Source: Aggregicoccus sp. 17bor-14
GTDB taxonomy: Bacteria; Myxococcota; Myxococcia; Myxococcales; Myxococcaceae
NCBI RefSeq assembly: GCF_009659535.1
Contig: NZ_VJZZ01000004.1
Location: forward strand, 62,001-126,000
Direction of reading: 5' to 3'
DNA: 64,000 bases
Shown here in pieces: positions 27,695-36,546 of this stretch. Each line of letters starts with the position of its first letter. The first letter of the stretch is position 1. The notes under the pieces are model-generated. The model saw only the letters and a list, made by a program, of their open reading frames with translations, was not told the origin of the DNA and made no database searches. The translations under genes and the position numbers were made by a program.

Positions 27695-27762
27695 GCCGTG
27701 TCCGGAAGCGCGCTCGGCCCTCTGGCGGGACCGGGCGCTTGCACCGGCGTCGGGGTGCACGC

Positions 27763-28716
27763 TCAGGGCCTGAGCTGGCCCGCCTCGTCCAGCAGCCCCG
27801 CCTGGCGCGCGACGGCGAGCTTCTTCCACTCCACGCGCAGCGTGGCCGCGTCCACCATCTCGTCCTCGTACACGATGGCGCCCGTGCCCTGCTCCACGTC
27901 CGCCTTGCGGTAGGCCTCGAGGATGCCGAGCGCGCGGGTGAGCTCCTCGCGCGTGGGCGTGTAGGCCGCGTGGATCGGCTCGATGTGCGAGGGGTGGATG
28001 GCCCACTTGCCGTCGAAGCCAAGCCGGCTGCCCGCCTCCGCGTCGCGGCGCACCTGCTCGAGGTCGCGGAAGTGCACCGTCACGTTGTCGATGACGTCGA
28101 TGCCGGCGGCGCGCGCGGCCGCGATGATGTGGCTCTTGGGGTAGTGGAAGGTCTGGAACTCCGCCTCGGTGAAGCGCCGCGCCCCGGTGTCCCCCGCGTA
28201 GTCCGCGATGCCGAAGATGAGCGAGGCCATGCGCGGGGAGCACGCGGCGATCTCCTCTGCGCGCAGGAGCGCCTGCGCGCTCTCGATGAGCACCTCGAGC
28301 CGGATGCGCCCCACCGGCAGCCCACTCGCCTGCTCGACGCCGGTGAGCAGCCGGTCCACGAAGCGCACGTCGTCCGCGGTGTACACCTTGGGCACCACCA
28401 CCACGTCCACGAAGGCGCCTGCCGCCTCCACCACCTCGATGAGGTCCCGGTAGAAGTACTTCGTGTTCACCGCGTTCGGCCGGAACGCGCGCACCTTCCC
28501 TCCGAAGTCCAGCGTGCGCAGCGCCTCGATCAGCGTGGCGCGCGCCGCCACCTTCTGGGACACCGCGCACGCGTCCTCGAGATCGAAGATGACCTCGTCG
28601 GCCGCGCTCGCCGCGGCCTTGGCCATCATCTTCAGCGAGTGCGCGGGGCAGGTGAGCTCGGAGCGCCGGACCCGGAAGTCCTTCGCGATCGTCAGCTGGG
28701 CGGTGGGGGAGGCCAT
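27763..28716 (-). CDS. CitE/malyl-CoA-lyase-like CoA-ester lyase
   Basis: This 317-residue protein is of the HpcH/HpaI aldolase fold. Visible family points are 'ADEVIFDLEDACAVSQK' (about 39-55, metal/CoA region), 'VRAFRPNAVNTKYFYRDL', 'LEVLIESAQALLRAEEIA' with the metal-binding Glu, 'FGIADYAGDTG' and 'DGKWAIHPSHIEPIH' (about 237-251). Such enzymes cleave or form malyl-, methylmalyl- or citramalyl-CoA, linking glyoxylate or propionyl-CoA to central metabolism; the exact substrate cannot be fixed. The ATG at 28716 is chosen over upstream non-coding-like residues. It is divergent from an ScfR/RamB-type regulator gene. Confidence 0.9.
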   Translation of the reverse strand: MASPTAQLTIAKDFRVRRSELTCPAHSLKMMAKAAASAADEVIFDLEDACAVSQKVAARATLIEALRTLDFGGKVRAFRPNAVNTKYFYRDLIEVVEAAGAFVDVVVVPKVYTADDVRFVDRLLTGVEQASGLPVGRIRLEVLIESAQALLRAEEIAACSPRMASLIFGIADYAGDTGARRFTEAEFQTFHYPKSHIIAAARAAGIDVIDNVTVHFRDLEQVRRDAEAGSRLGFDGKWAIHPSHIEPIHAAYTPTREELTRALGILEAYRKADVEQGTGAIVYEDEMVDAATLRVEWKKLAVARQAGLLDEAGQLRP

Positions 28717-28930
28717 GGCGCCGGATTCTGCCCCCGCCCCACCCCACCCGCGTGCCTTTTCACCGACACGGGTAAAAATTGACCGAAGAATCAGGCCAGA
28801 CGCCTGCCTGCCCATTCGTATGACAAACGGGAGTCATTACCCACGCTTGGGGGAGCCGCCGGCCCGCCCGCGGCCCGCGGAGCACGCGGCCGCTCGCCCT
28901 GCAACGCGCCTGTCAATCCTGCACACCTTT

Positions 28931-28941
28931 GATTGCAAATC
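28931..28941. promoter_or_regulatory. Near-palindromic TTGCAAA box between lyase and ScfR-type regulator
   Basis: GATTGCAAATC is one base short of the perfect palindrome GATTTGCAAATC. Its core TTGCAAA (28933-28939) is like the half-site reported for RamB-type regulators. It lies 31 bp before the regulator ATG in the shared intergenic region. Only one copy was seen. Confidence 0.4.
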
Positions 28942-28972
28942 CGTAAATCGCCCCGCACAGTGGGGAGCAACC

Positions 28973-30520
28973 ATGAACGAGAATGCCCTCAACGCGAACG
29001 TGGGGCTGAAGCTCCGCAGCCTGCGGCTCGCGCGCAACATCAAGCAGACGGACGCCGCGAAGGACCTGGGGGTCAGCCCCGCGTACCTGAACCTCATCGA
29101 GAAGGGGAAGCGCGTGATGCCCTTCCCGCTGCTCTGGAAGGCGCTGCGCTACTTCGACCAGGACCCCGAGCAGTTCATGGGCACGCTGGGAGAGGGCCGC
29201 GTGGACGAGGCGCTCGCGAAGCTGCTGGACGAGCCGCTGCTCAAGAGCCTCGACATCGATCCGGAGAGCCTGCAGAGCCTGTCCGCCGAGCCGAAGCTCG
29301 CCGGCACCGTGGCCGCGCTCTTCAACCTGTACAAGAACACGCGCACCCAGCTCGAGAACGTGCTCGCGCAGCTCTCCGCCGAGGAGCGCGCGCGCACCCA
29401 GAGCGGCACCGCGCCGGGCTCGAGCGGCCTGCGCTTCGACTACTCGCCCTTCGACGAGGTGACGGACTTCCTCGAGAGCCACCGCAACTTCTTCCCCGAG
29501 CTGGAGGAGCAGGCGGAGGCGCTGCGGCGCGACTTCCGGCTCGAGCGCCAGGTGACGAGCCTGCAGCTGGCGCGCGCGCTGGAGGAGCGCTTCGGCTACC
29601 GCGTCTCCTTCGAGCCGGCGGCCGGCGGCTCCAGCGTGGTGCGCCGGCTGGACCCGGAGACGCAGACGCTCAACCTCTCGCCGGACCTCACCGAGCAGCC
29701 GCTCAAGTTCCAGCTCGCCGCGAGCGCGGGCCTGCTCACCCTGGACCGCGAGCGCCTGGTGGAGCGCATCGTGGGCGGCGCGCGCACGCGCCACGCCGAG
29801 ACGCTGCGGCTCATCAAGGTGAACCTCGCCAACTACTTCGCCGGCGCGCTGATGCTGCCCTACGGGGACTTCTTCAAGGAGGTGCAGCGCACGCGCTACG
29901 ACGTGGAGCTGCTCAGCAACATCTTCGGCACCACCTACGAGACCGTCGCGCACCGGCTGTGCAACCTCTCGGACCCCAAGCGCTCGGGGCTGCCCTTCCA
30001 CTTCCTGCGCTCGGACATCGCCGGCAACATCAGCAAGCGCTACAGCGGCACGGGGCTCAAGTTCGCGAGCGGCGGCAGCGGCAGCTGCGGCAAGTGGGCC
30101 GTGCACCTGGCCTTCTTGAACCCCTCGCAGATCACCCGCCAGTACTCGATCATGCCGGACGGGCAGACCTACTTCTGCTTCGCCAAGGTGCAGCTGCAGC
30201 CGGTGGAGGGCTCCATCGTCAAGGGGACCGCCTACTCCATCGGCCTGGGCACCCACGCAGAGAACGCGAAGTACCTCGCGTACGGCCTGCCCACCAACGA
30301 CCTGAAGAAGGACGCGGTGCCCAGCGGTGTCAGCTGCCGCTTCTGCGAGCGCACCGACTGCAACCAGCGCGCGGCCGCCAGCTACCGCTTCGCCTTCTCC
30401 TTCGACGAGTACACGAAGAAGGACTGCTTCTTCAGTCCCCTCCTCGTGCACGAGCACGGGCAGGCGGAAAGCCTGGACAAGAGCCCCCGGCGCCGCAACA
30501 AGGGCGAGCCGGAAGCCTGA
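28973..30520 (+). CDS. ScfR/RamB-type XRE regulator of short-chain acyl metabolism
   Basis: This 515-residue cytoplasmic regulator has an N-terminal XRE helix-turn-helix (about 10-65, 'AARN..QTDAAKDLGVSPAYLNLIEKGKR'-like), a helical linker, an IrrE/DUF955-like middle region (about 160-300) and a C-terminal DUF2083-like domain with the conserved Cys cluster 'CRFCERTDC' (about 458-466). The HExxH zinc-protease motif of true IrrE proteins is missing at the matching place, so peptidase activity is unlikely. Family members sense acyl-CoA and control glyoxylate or methylcitrate genes. GGGGAG precedes the ATG. Its divergent neighbour is a CoA-ester lyase, a plausible target. Confidence 0.88.
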   Translation: MNENALNANVGLKLRSLRLARNIKQTDAAKDLGVSPAYLNLIEKGKRVMPFPLLWKALRYFDQDPEQFMGTLGEGRVDEALAKLLDEPLLKSLDIDPESLQSLSAEPKLAGTVAALFNLYKNTRTQLENVLAQLSAEERARTQSGTAPGSSGLRFDYSPFDEVTDFLESHRNFFPELEEQAEALRRDFRLERQVTSLQLARALEERFGYRVSFEPAAGGSSVVRRLDPETQTLNLSPDLTEQPLKFQLAASAGLLTLDRERLVERIVGGARTRHAETLRLIKVNLANYFAGALMLPYGDFFKEVQRTRYDVELLSNIFGTTYETVAHRLCNLSDPKRSGLPFHFLRSDIAGNISKRYSGTGLKFASGGSGSCGKWAVHLAFLNPSQITRQYSIMPDGQTYFCFAKVQLQPVEGSIVKGTAYSIGLGTHAENAKYLAYGLPTNDLKKDAVPSGVSCRFCERTDCNQRAAASYRFAFSFDEYTKKDCFFSPLLVHEHGQAESLDKSPRRRNKGEPEA

Positions 30521-30571
30521 GTCCCTCGCCCTCCCCCTCCTCTCCGACGACCCTGTCGAACGACTCCGAAG

Positions 30572-31432
30572 ATGGAACACGATCGCTCCGCCCTGCAGGA
30601 CGCCCTCCAGAAGCAGCGCACCCAGCTCGCCACCGTGCGCTTCGGGGGGGACCCCGCGGCCATCGGCAAGGAGCTGCTCGAGCTCGCCGAGCTGCACGGC
30701 CTGCTCGAGGAGCACGCCGAGAGCCGCCAGCACTACGAGGAGGCCCTGGGCCACTTCCGCGCCGCGAAGGACAAGCGGGGCGAGGCGCAGGCGCTGTTCG
30801 GCCTGGGCGTCGTGCGAGCGAACTTCGAGGATCACAAGGGCGCGATGGAGCACATCGCCAAGGCCGCCCTGCTCTTCAACGAGAGCAAGGACCGCGAGGG
30901 CGAGGCGCTGTGCCGCGCGGGCATCGGCGAGTCGCTGCGCGCGATCGGCCAGAAGGAGGCGGCGGCCGAGAAGTACCAGGAGGCGCTCATCCTCTTCCGC
31001 CAGCTCAAGAACCGGCAGCGCATCACCGCCCTGCTGATGGACCTGGGCGACCTGCGCATGGAGGGCGGCGACTACGCGGCCGCCCGCGGGCGCTTCCTCG
31101 AGGCGCTCCCGCTCGCCGAGGAGGACGAGGACCCGCTGCCCGCGGCGCTGTGCCAGCTGCTGCTGGGCGAGTGCGAGGGGCTGCTGGGTAACCCCGAGGC
31201 AGCGCGCCCCCACCTGCTGTCCGCGGTGAAGGCCTACGAGGCCCTGCACGATCACCTCTACGAGGCGCGCGCGCGCTGGGACCTGGGGCTCGCCTGCTAC
31301 CACTCCCAGGACTGGGCTGCTGCGCGCGAGCAGTTCGAGGCCGTGCTCCCGCTCTACGAGGACCAGGGCCGCACCGAGGAGGCTGCGAAGGTGCGCAGCG
31401 TGCTCGCGCACTTCAGCGCCCGCGGCGTCTAG
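30572..31432 (+). CDS. Tetratricopeptide repeat protein
   Basis: This 286-residue soluble protein consists of about six TPR-type helical hairpins ('ESRQHYEEALGHFRAAKDKR', 'AAAEKYQEALILFRQLKNRQ', 'WAAAREQFEAVLPLYEDQGR'), with the 40-residue spacing of Rapsyn/LGN-like TPRs rather than the strict 34. It is 51 bp downstream of the ScfR-type regulator gene in the same direction. It is a protein-interaction scaffold with unknown partner. Confidence 0.88.
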   Translation: MEHDRSALQDALQKQRTQLATVRFGGDPAAIGKELLELAELHGLLEEHAESRQHYEEALGHFRAAKDKRGEAQALFGLGVVRANFEDHKGAMEHIAKAALLFNESKDREGEALCRAGIGESLRAIGQKEAAAEKYQEALILFRQLKNRQRITALLMDLGDLRMEGGDYAAARGRFLEALPLAEEDEDPLPAALCQLLLGECEGLLGNPEAARPHLLSAVKAYEALHDHLYEARARWDLGLACYHSQDWAAAREQFEAVLPLYEDQGRTEEAAKVRSVLAHFSARGV

Positions 31433-31448
31433 AACAGCGGAGGCGCCG

Positions 31449-31931
31449 CTACGCAGCGACGCCCGCGCCCACCGCGAGCGCGAGCAGCCCGAGCACGCCC
31501 GCAGCGTACAGCGTGTAGCGCCACTCGCCCCGCAGCCCCAGCGCGACGCCCGCCACCGCGAGCCGCGCCACGGGCGTCACCAGCAGGAGCGAGGCCCCGG
31601 CCTTCCGCAGTGAGTCGATGGCCACGCTGGTGCCCTGGCTCGCCGGCAGCAGCTCGAGCGCAAGCGAGCTGAGGAAGAGGCCGCCGCTGAGCACCGCGCC
31701 CGTGCGCAGCACGCGCGCGATCCACCGCTCGCCGGCGATCACCTCGCCGCGGGCGCGCACGCCTCCCTTGGCCGATGCGCCCCGTGTCACCGCGTCCGGC
31801 GCGTCATCGAGCGCGTCCTCCAGCGCGGGGTCGCCCAGCGATCCCCCGCGCAGCGGCGGCGCAGACTCGTCCGCGCCCACCGGCACGCTGACTGCGATGA
31901 CCTTCTCCCCTACCTCGCCAGGCTCGGCCAC
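31449..31931 (-). CDS. DUF1634 membrane protein
   Basis: This protein of about 160 residues has a charged, disordered first 60 residues and three transmembrane helices (about 72-92, 106-126 and 138-158), the DUF1634 arrangement with 'ISRVLRTGAVLSGGLFL'-like helix 1 (here 'IARVLRTGAVLSGGLFL'). DUF1634 genes commonly follow TauE/SafE transporters, as here. The start is uncertain: I use the GTG at 31931, which has AGGGGGG 9 nt upstream and makes the gene overlap the transporter stop by about 22 bp; later GTGs near 31890 are possible. Confidence 0.8.
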   Translation of the reverse strand: MAEPGEVGEKVIAVSVPVGADESAPPLRGGSLGDPALEDALDDAPDAVTRGASAKGGVRARGEVIAGERWIARVLRTGAVLSGGLFLSSLALELLPASQGTSVAIDSLRKAGASLLLVTPVARLAVAGVALGLRGEWRYTLYAAGVLGLLALAVGAGVAA

Positions 31932-32707
31932 AGGACGTGTCCCCCCTTCCACAGCATCTGCGCAGCGACCCACAGCAGCACCAGGGCGAAGAGCCGCTTG
32001 AGCACGCGCGTGGGCACGCGCGGCATCACCCGGCTGCCCGCCCAGGCCCCGCCGAGCACGCCCACCACCAGCGGCGCCACCAGCCCCAGCTGCAGGTGGC
32101 CGCGAAACGCGTACGCCGCCACGCTCGCTGCGCCGGTGACGCCCACCATGAGGTTGCTCGTCGCGGCCGCCACCTTGAAGGGCACGCGCATCCCGTACGC
32201 CATGAGCGGCACCTTCACCGGCCCGCCGCCCACGCCCAGGAGCGCCGAGAGCCCGCCGGCCACCAGCGAGCCGCCGATGCCCAGCGGGTAGTTCTCCACA
32301 CGGTAGCCCTCGGTCGCCTCGGCCTCCGAAGCGTGCTCCGGCGAGGGCTGCGCGCGCGTGAGCAGGATCTGCAGCGCGACGTAGAGGCAGAAGAGCCCGA
32401 AGGCCACCGCGAGCCCCGCCGGCGCGATGAGCCCCGCGGCGAGCCCGCCGAGGATGGCGCCCGCCACCGTGGCCAGCTCCAGCGTGAGGCCCAGCCGCAG
32501 GTCGCTCAGGTGGTGCTCCACGTAGCTCGCCGCCGCGGCGCAGCTGCTCGCGACCACGCACATCAGGCTCGCGGGCACCGCGTTCTCGAGCGGCACACCG
32601 AAGCCGAGCACCAGGATCGGCACGAGCACGATGCCGCCGCCGATGCCGAGCAGGGCCCCCGCCCCGCCAGAGAGCGCCCCCGAGCCGATGAGCAGCAGAA
32701 CCGTCAT
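31910..32707 (-). CDS. TauE/SafE-family anion exporter
   Basis: This 265-residue inner-membrane protein has about eight transmembrane helices and the two inverted TauE/SafE repeats, each with a Gly-rich loop: 'GALSGGAGALLGIGGGIVLVP' split at about 10-29, and 'GGLSALLGVGGGPVKVP' (about 146-162). The family exports or imports sulfite, sulfoacetate and related organosulfonates; the substrate is not predictable. The start at 32707 begins the first helix; the frame is open upstream without helix-like content. It is co-transcribed with DUF1634. Confidence 0.92.
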   Translation of the reverse strand: MTVLLLIGSGALSGGAGALLGIGGGIVLVPILVLGFGVPLENAVPASLMCVVASSCAAAASYVEHHLSDLRLGLTLELATVAGAILGGLAAGLIAPAGLAVAFGLFCLYVALQILLTRAQPSPEHASEAEATEGYRVENYPLGIGGSLVAGGLSALLGVGGGPVKVPLMAYGMRVPFKVAAATSNLMVGVTGAASVAAYAFRGHLQLGLVAPLVVGVLGGAWAGSRVMPRVPTRVLKRLFALVLLWVAAQMLWKGGHVLWPSLAR

Positions 32708-33393
32708 TGCGCACGAGCATAGGGCGCGCCCTGCAACCCGGACAGCGGCGTGCCAACGCGCGCGCGCCGCGGCTCGTCCGCACGGCTGCTTCTGCATCGG
32801 CTCACGCGACTTGCGCTGTCCACAACTCGGCAACCCACGGCGCGAGGCCGCCTCGCCTGCGCGGAGCAAGCGCGTGCGAAGCGCGCAGTTGCTGCGAACG
32901 AGCGGCGGCTTCGGCCGCGCGAGTACCCCAGTGCTCCGCGTGCGCGCGCTCCACGTCTGCCGCGAAGTCCATGTCTGGCTCACAGTCGAGCGCTTCGCGC
33001 CGGGCGCGGAGCTCTGACGCGGAGGCAGAGCACCCTGCGCATGACGGCAGCCGCAGCGGCTCACAGCGCCGCGGGACGGCCCGCGCCGCGCGGGAGCGTG
33101 GACGGGCCTTCCGACGTGAGCTTGCCTGCTCGCTCAGCGGGCCCGGGCCCCGCGCGCTGCACCTGCGCGCGCCGCGCCGCCGGGTCCTCGCCCGACACGC
33201 GCGCGGCCACAGCGCCCGCCGCGAGGCGCGCGTCCCTCCATTGCACCGCGTCAACGCCGCGAGAAGCGGTGTGTGGGCGGCAGGCTTCGCTTGGCGCACA
33301 ACAGGCGGAACGTTACAGTCCGCGACCCCATTTTCTCTGGATCGGCCTGCGGTGAAGGCCGTCCCCGAATCCTCCGTCATGAAGGCCCCGTCC
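32708..33393. other. Intergenic stretch without recognisable gene
   Basis: These 686 bp separate the TauE-type gene from pepA, which point away from each other. Long open frames exist on both strands, but their translations are Arg/Ala/Ser-rich, show no family motif, and lack the very high third-position GC of real genes here. The only ordered signals are CpG-rich alternating runs. Promoters for both flanking genes must lie here, but I see no convincing -35/-10 pair. Confidence 0.6.
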
Positions 33394-35001
33394 ATGAACC
33401 TCGGTTTCCTCAGCGGCGACGCCGCCCGCGCGAGCGGTGAGCTGCTCGTCATCCCCCTCTTCGAAGGCGAGCTCGGCGCGTCCGGCGCCGCTGCGGCGCT
33501 GGCGCAGGTGGACACGGCGCTCGACGGCGTGCTGCGCGAGGCCGCGACCCAGGAGGGCTTCAAGGGCAAGGCGGAGCAGTCGCTGGTGCTGCACACCCAC
33601 GGCAAGCTGAAGGTGGGGCGCGTGCTGCTGCTGGGGCTCGGCGCGCCCGCGCGCTTCACGCCCGAGGTGCTGCGGCTCGCGGCGGGCCGTGCGGCGAAGA
33701 CGGCGCTGCGGCTGAAGGCGGCGCAGCTCACGCTCGCGCTGCCCGCGGCGGCCGAGCCGCGCGAGGCCTGCGTGCAGGCGGTGGCGGAGGGGCTGGTGCT
33801 CGGCGCCTACCGCTTCGACCGCTACAAGACCCAGGGCCGCGACGCGCAGGGCCTCGCCACGGTGCGCGTGCTGCTGCCCGAGGGCGTGGAGAAGGACCGC
33901 GCGCTGCAGGCAGCGCTGGACCACGGCGTGCGCGTGGCCGAGGCGACGAACTGGGCGCGCGACCTGGTGAACGAGCCGCCCAACGTGGTGAACCCCACCC
34001 GCCTCGCGGAGGCCGCGCAGGAGGCGGCGCGCGAGGGCGGGCTCAAGGCCACCATCGGCGGGCGCCGCGAGATCGAGCGCATGAAGATGGGCATGTTCCT
34101 GGGCGTCACCCAGGGCAGCGCCGAGGAGCCGCGGCTCATCCAGGTGAGCTACGTGCCCAAGGACCCGACCGCGGCCAAGCGCGCGCCGCTCGCGCTGGTG
34201 GGCAAGGCCATCACGTTCGACTCGGGCGGCCTCTCGCTCAAGACGGCCGAGGGCATGGTGGACATGAAGACGGACATGGCGGGCAGCGCCGCCGTGCTCG
34301 GCGCGATGAAGGTCATCGCGCAGCTCAAGCCCCCCTTCCCCGTGCACGCCTTCATCGGCGCCTGCGAGAACATGCCCTCGGGCACCGCGTACCGCCCCGG
34401 CGACGTGCTCACCAGCCGGCTGGGCAAGACGGTGGAGATCACCAACACGGACGCCGAGGGGCGGCTCGTGCTCGGTGACATCCTCACCTGGGCGGCCGAG
34501 CACCAGCCCGCGCAGATCGTCGACCTGGCCACGCTCACCGGCGCCTGCATCGTGGCGCTGGGCAACTACATCGTCGGCGCCTTCGGCGACGACGAGGGCG
34601 CGATGGAGGCCGTGCTCTCGGCGGCCTGGAGCGCGGGCGAGGAGCTGTGGCGCATGCCCATCCACGAGCTGCAGAAGGACGCGCTGCGCTCGGAGATCGC
34701 GGACATGAAGAACTCGGGCGAGCGCTGGGGCGGCGCGATCAACGCGGCCCACTTCCTGCGCGAGTTCGTGGGCGAGACGCCCTGGGTGCACCTGGACATC
34801 GCCGGGCCCAGCCAGAGCCCCAAGGAGCGCGGCTACCACGGCAAGGGCGCCACCGGCGTGGGCGTGCGCACGCTCGTGGAGCTGGTGCGCCGGCGCACCA
34901 GCGAACTCGAGTCGGAGCTCGGAGAGCCCGGGGCCGGGGGCACGCAGGCCCCGGCGCGCGCCAAGGGCAAGAAGGGCGCGCGCGCGGGCCGCAGCGCCTA
35001 G
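33394..35001 (+). CDS. pepA: Leucyl aminopeptidase (family M17)
   Basis: This cytosolic two-metal aminopeptidase is about 535 residues long. The catalytic domain holds 'LVGKAITFDSGGLSLK' (Lys271, Asp276 in the metal centre), 'MKTDMAGSAAVLGAM', and the signature 'NTDAEGRLVLGD' (about 351-362). The N-terminal macro-like domain begins 'LGFLSGDAARASGELLVIP'. I start at ATG 33394, which has AAGG 8 nt upstream; an in-frame ATG at 33379 and GTG at 33352 are alternatives. The tail is Lys/Arg-rich ('KGKKGARAGRSA'), longer than usual. Its TAG shares the CTAG palindrome with the stop of the convergent gene. Confidence 0.95.
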   Translation: MNLGFLSGDAARASGELLVIPLFEGELGASGAAAALAQVDTALDGVLREAATQEGFKGKAEQSLVLHTHGKLKVGRVLLLGLGAPARFTPEVLRLAAGRAAKTALRLKAAQLTLALPAAAEPREACVQAVAEGLVLGAYRFDRYKTQGRDAQGLATVRVLLPEGVEKDRALQAALDHGVRVAEATNWARDLVNEPPNVVNPTRLAEAAQEAAREGGLKATIGGRREIERMKMGMFLGVTQGSAEEPRLIQVSYVPKDPTAAKRAPLALVGKAITFDSGGLSLKTAEGMVDMKTDMAGSAAVLGAMKVIAQLKPPFPVHAFIGACENMPSGTAYRPGDVLTSRLGKTVEITNTDAEGRLVLGDILTWAAEHQPAQIVDLATLTGACIVALGNYIVGAFGDDEGAMEAVLSAAWSAGEELWRMPIHELQKDALRSEIADMKNSGERWGGAINAAHFLREFVGETPWVHLDIAGPSQSPKERGYHGKGATGVGVRTLVELVRRRTSELESELGEPGAGGTQAPARAKGKKGARAGRSA

Positions 35002-35660
35002 CGCAGCGCGAGCGGCGGCGCGGGCACCTGCAGCGCAGGCACCGCGTCCGCCGGCAGCGCGTGCACGCTGCCGATGATGGCGTCCACGCTCGCCAGCACG
35101 GCGGCCGGCGCGCTCGCGGGCCAGGTGGCCATCATCATGAAGACGCGGTCCTCGCCGCCGTCGAGCACCGCCACCTTCCCGTGCACCGCCTCGCCCATGG
35201 TGAAGTGGAAGCCCACCGCGCTGTCGGAGAGCGGCAGGGGCTCGGGGTCGGTGGTGGTGAAGCCCGGCTGGGTGCGCAGGCCGTCCGTGAGCCGCTCGGC
35301 GAACTGCGCCGGGGTGGCCACCGCCGGCGCCACCTGCAGCACCACCTGCGCGCCGGTGGCGCGGTTGCGCAGGATGACCGGGATGACCAGCCCCTCGGGG
35401 GTGCGCTCGTCCGTCTCGTCCAGCTGCCACTCCGCGGACGGGCGGGAGATCTCGAAGCCCAGCACCTCGTCCACGTAGCGCGCGGGCGTGGTGGCCGCAG
35501 CCGCCGCGGCAGCGCCGACCGAGGGCGCCCCGGCGGGGCTCGCGCGCTGCAGGGGCCGCGCGCTGCTGCAGCCCGTGAGCCCCACCAGCGCTCCGAGCGC
35601 GACGAGGCCTCCGCGCGCCATCTGCCCCATCCACCGCCGCTGCCGCCGTGCGCCGCCCAT
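34998..35660 (-). CDS. Unknown lipoprotein
   Basis: This 220-residue protein has a signal peptide and lipobox 'ALVGLTGC' (Cys near 31). After an Ala-rich linker, the domain opens 'YVDEVLGFEISRPSAEWQ', a form seen in many bacterial proteins with a PsbP/DUF-like fold ('GF.i..P..W'). No catalytic residues are apparent. GGGAGG lies 5 nt before ATG 35660, which favours it over in-frame ATGs at 35630 and 35621. The stop overlaps that of pepA on the other strand. I do not recognise the family with confidence. Confidence 0.75.
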   Translation of the reverse strand: MGGARRQRRWMGQMARGGLVALGALVGLTGCSSARPLQRASPAGAPSVGAAAAAAATTPARYVDEVLGFEISRPSAEWQLDETDERTPEGLVIPVILRNRATGAQVVLQVAPAVATPAQFAERLTDGLRTQPGFTTTDPEPLPLSDSAVGFHFTMGEAVHGKVAVLDGGEDRVFMMMATWPASAPAAVLASVDAIIGSVHALPADAVPALQVPAPPLALR

Positions 35661-35793
35661 CCGGGCCTCCCGGGGCCCCACACGTCCCGCTGCGCCCTCG
35701 GGGGAGCGCAGGCAGGGAGGCCCGCTCCCCCAACGCTGCGCACGCGGGCGCCTCGCGGCCAGGGGCCCTGCGGGCCGGGGTACAGGAGGGCTG

Positions 35794-36546
35794 TCAGCCG
35801 GCGGAAACTTCCTCGGCGATGGCGCGCGCCGCGGCGAGCGGCTCGGGGGCGGCGTAGATGGGCCGGCCCACCACGAGCAGGTCCGCGCCGGCCTTTACGG
35901 CATAGGCGGGCGTCTCGGCGCGCGCCTGGTCGCCGCGCGCCGCCCCCTCGGGGCGGATGCCCGGCGTGCACAGGTAGGGCGCGGGGCCGAGGCTGCGGCG
36001 CAGGCCCTCCACCTCGCGCGGCGAGCACACCAGCCCGTCCACGCCCGCGCCCACGGCCAGCGCCGCGAGCCGCGCCGCGGCCGCCTCGGGCCCGCCCTCG
36101 AGCCCCACCGCCTGCAGCTCCGGGGGCGAGAAGGAGGTGAGCACCGTGACGGCGAGCACCCGCGGCGGCGCGCAGCCGGCGGCCTGCGCCCCCGCCCTCA
36201 CGCCGCGCATCGCGGCGCGCAGCATCGGGTCTCCCCCCGAGGCGTGCACCGTGAGGAAGGCCACGCCGAGCGCGGCCGCGCGCGCGGCCGCGAGCTCCAC
36301 GGTGTTGGGGATGTCGTGCAGCTTCAGGTCGAGGAACACCTGCGCGCCCCGCTCCTGGAAGGCGCGCACGGCGGCGGGCCCGTGCTCCACGAAGAGGCTG
36401 AGCCCCACCTTCGCGTAGCCCACGTGGGGCGCCACCCGGGCGTAGAGCGCGAGCCCCTCGGCGAGCGGGAGGTCCGCGGCGAGCGCGATGCGCGAGCGCG
36501 CGGCGGCGCGGGAGTCCGGCGCGGACGGGGGCGGCGGCGGCGGCAT
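35794..36546 (-). CDS. pyrF: Orotidine-5'-phosphate decarboxylase
   Basis: PyrF makes UMP from OMP, the last step of de novo pyrimidine synthesis. The 250 residues hold the catalytic tetrad Lys46, Asp73, Lys75 and Asp78 ('[13 protein letters not shown]'), and the phosphate-binding end '[16 protein letters not shown]' (about 223-238). The Pro-rich first ten residues are unusual, so a slightly later start cannot be excluded. The ATG overlaps the stop of the DUF4388 gene by 1 bp, so it is translated from a shared message. Confidence 0.96.
   Translation of the reverse strand: MPPPPPPSAPDSRAAARSRIALAADLPLAEGLALYARVAPHVGYAKVGLSLFVEHGPAAVRAFQERGAQVFLDLKLHDIPNTVELAAARAAALGVAFLTVHASGGDPMLRAAMRGVRAGAQAAGCAPPRVLAVTVLTSFSPPELQAVGLEGGPEAAAARLAALAVGAGVDGLVCSPREVEGLRRSLGPAPYLCTPGIRPEGAARGDQARAETPAYAVKAGADLLVVGRPIYAAPEPLAAARAIAEEVSAG

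Noticed and set aside
32707-33393. Long open frame continuous with pepA that would add over 200 N-terminal residues
   Set aside because: The added residues are Arg/Ala/Ser-rich, lack third-position GC bias and match nothing; PepA homologs begin near 33394.
32708-33393. Possible decayed mobile element in the longest gene-free stretch
   Set aside because: No terminal repeats, transposase remnants or target duplications could be seen.
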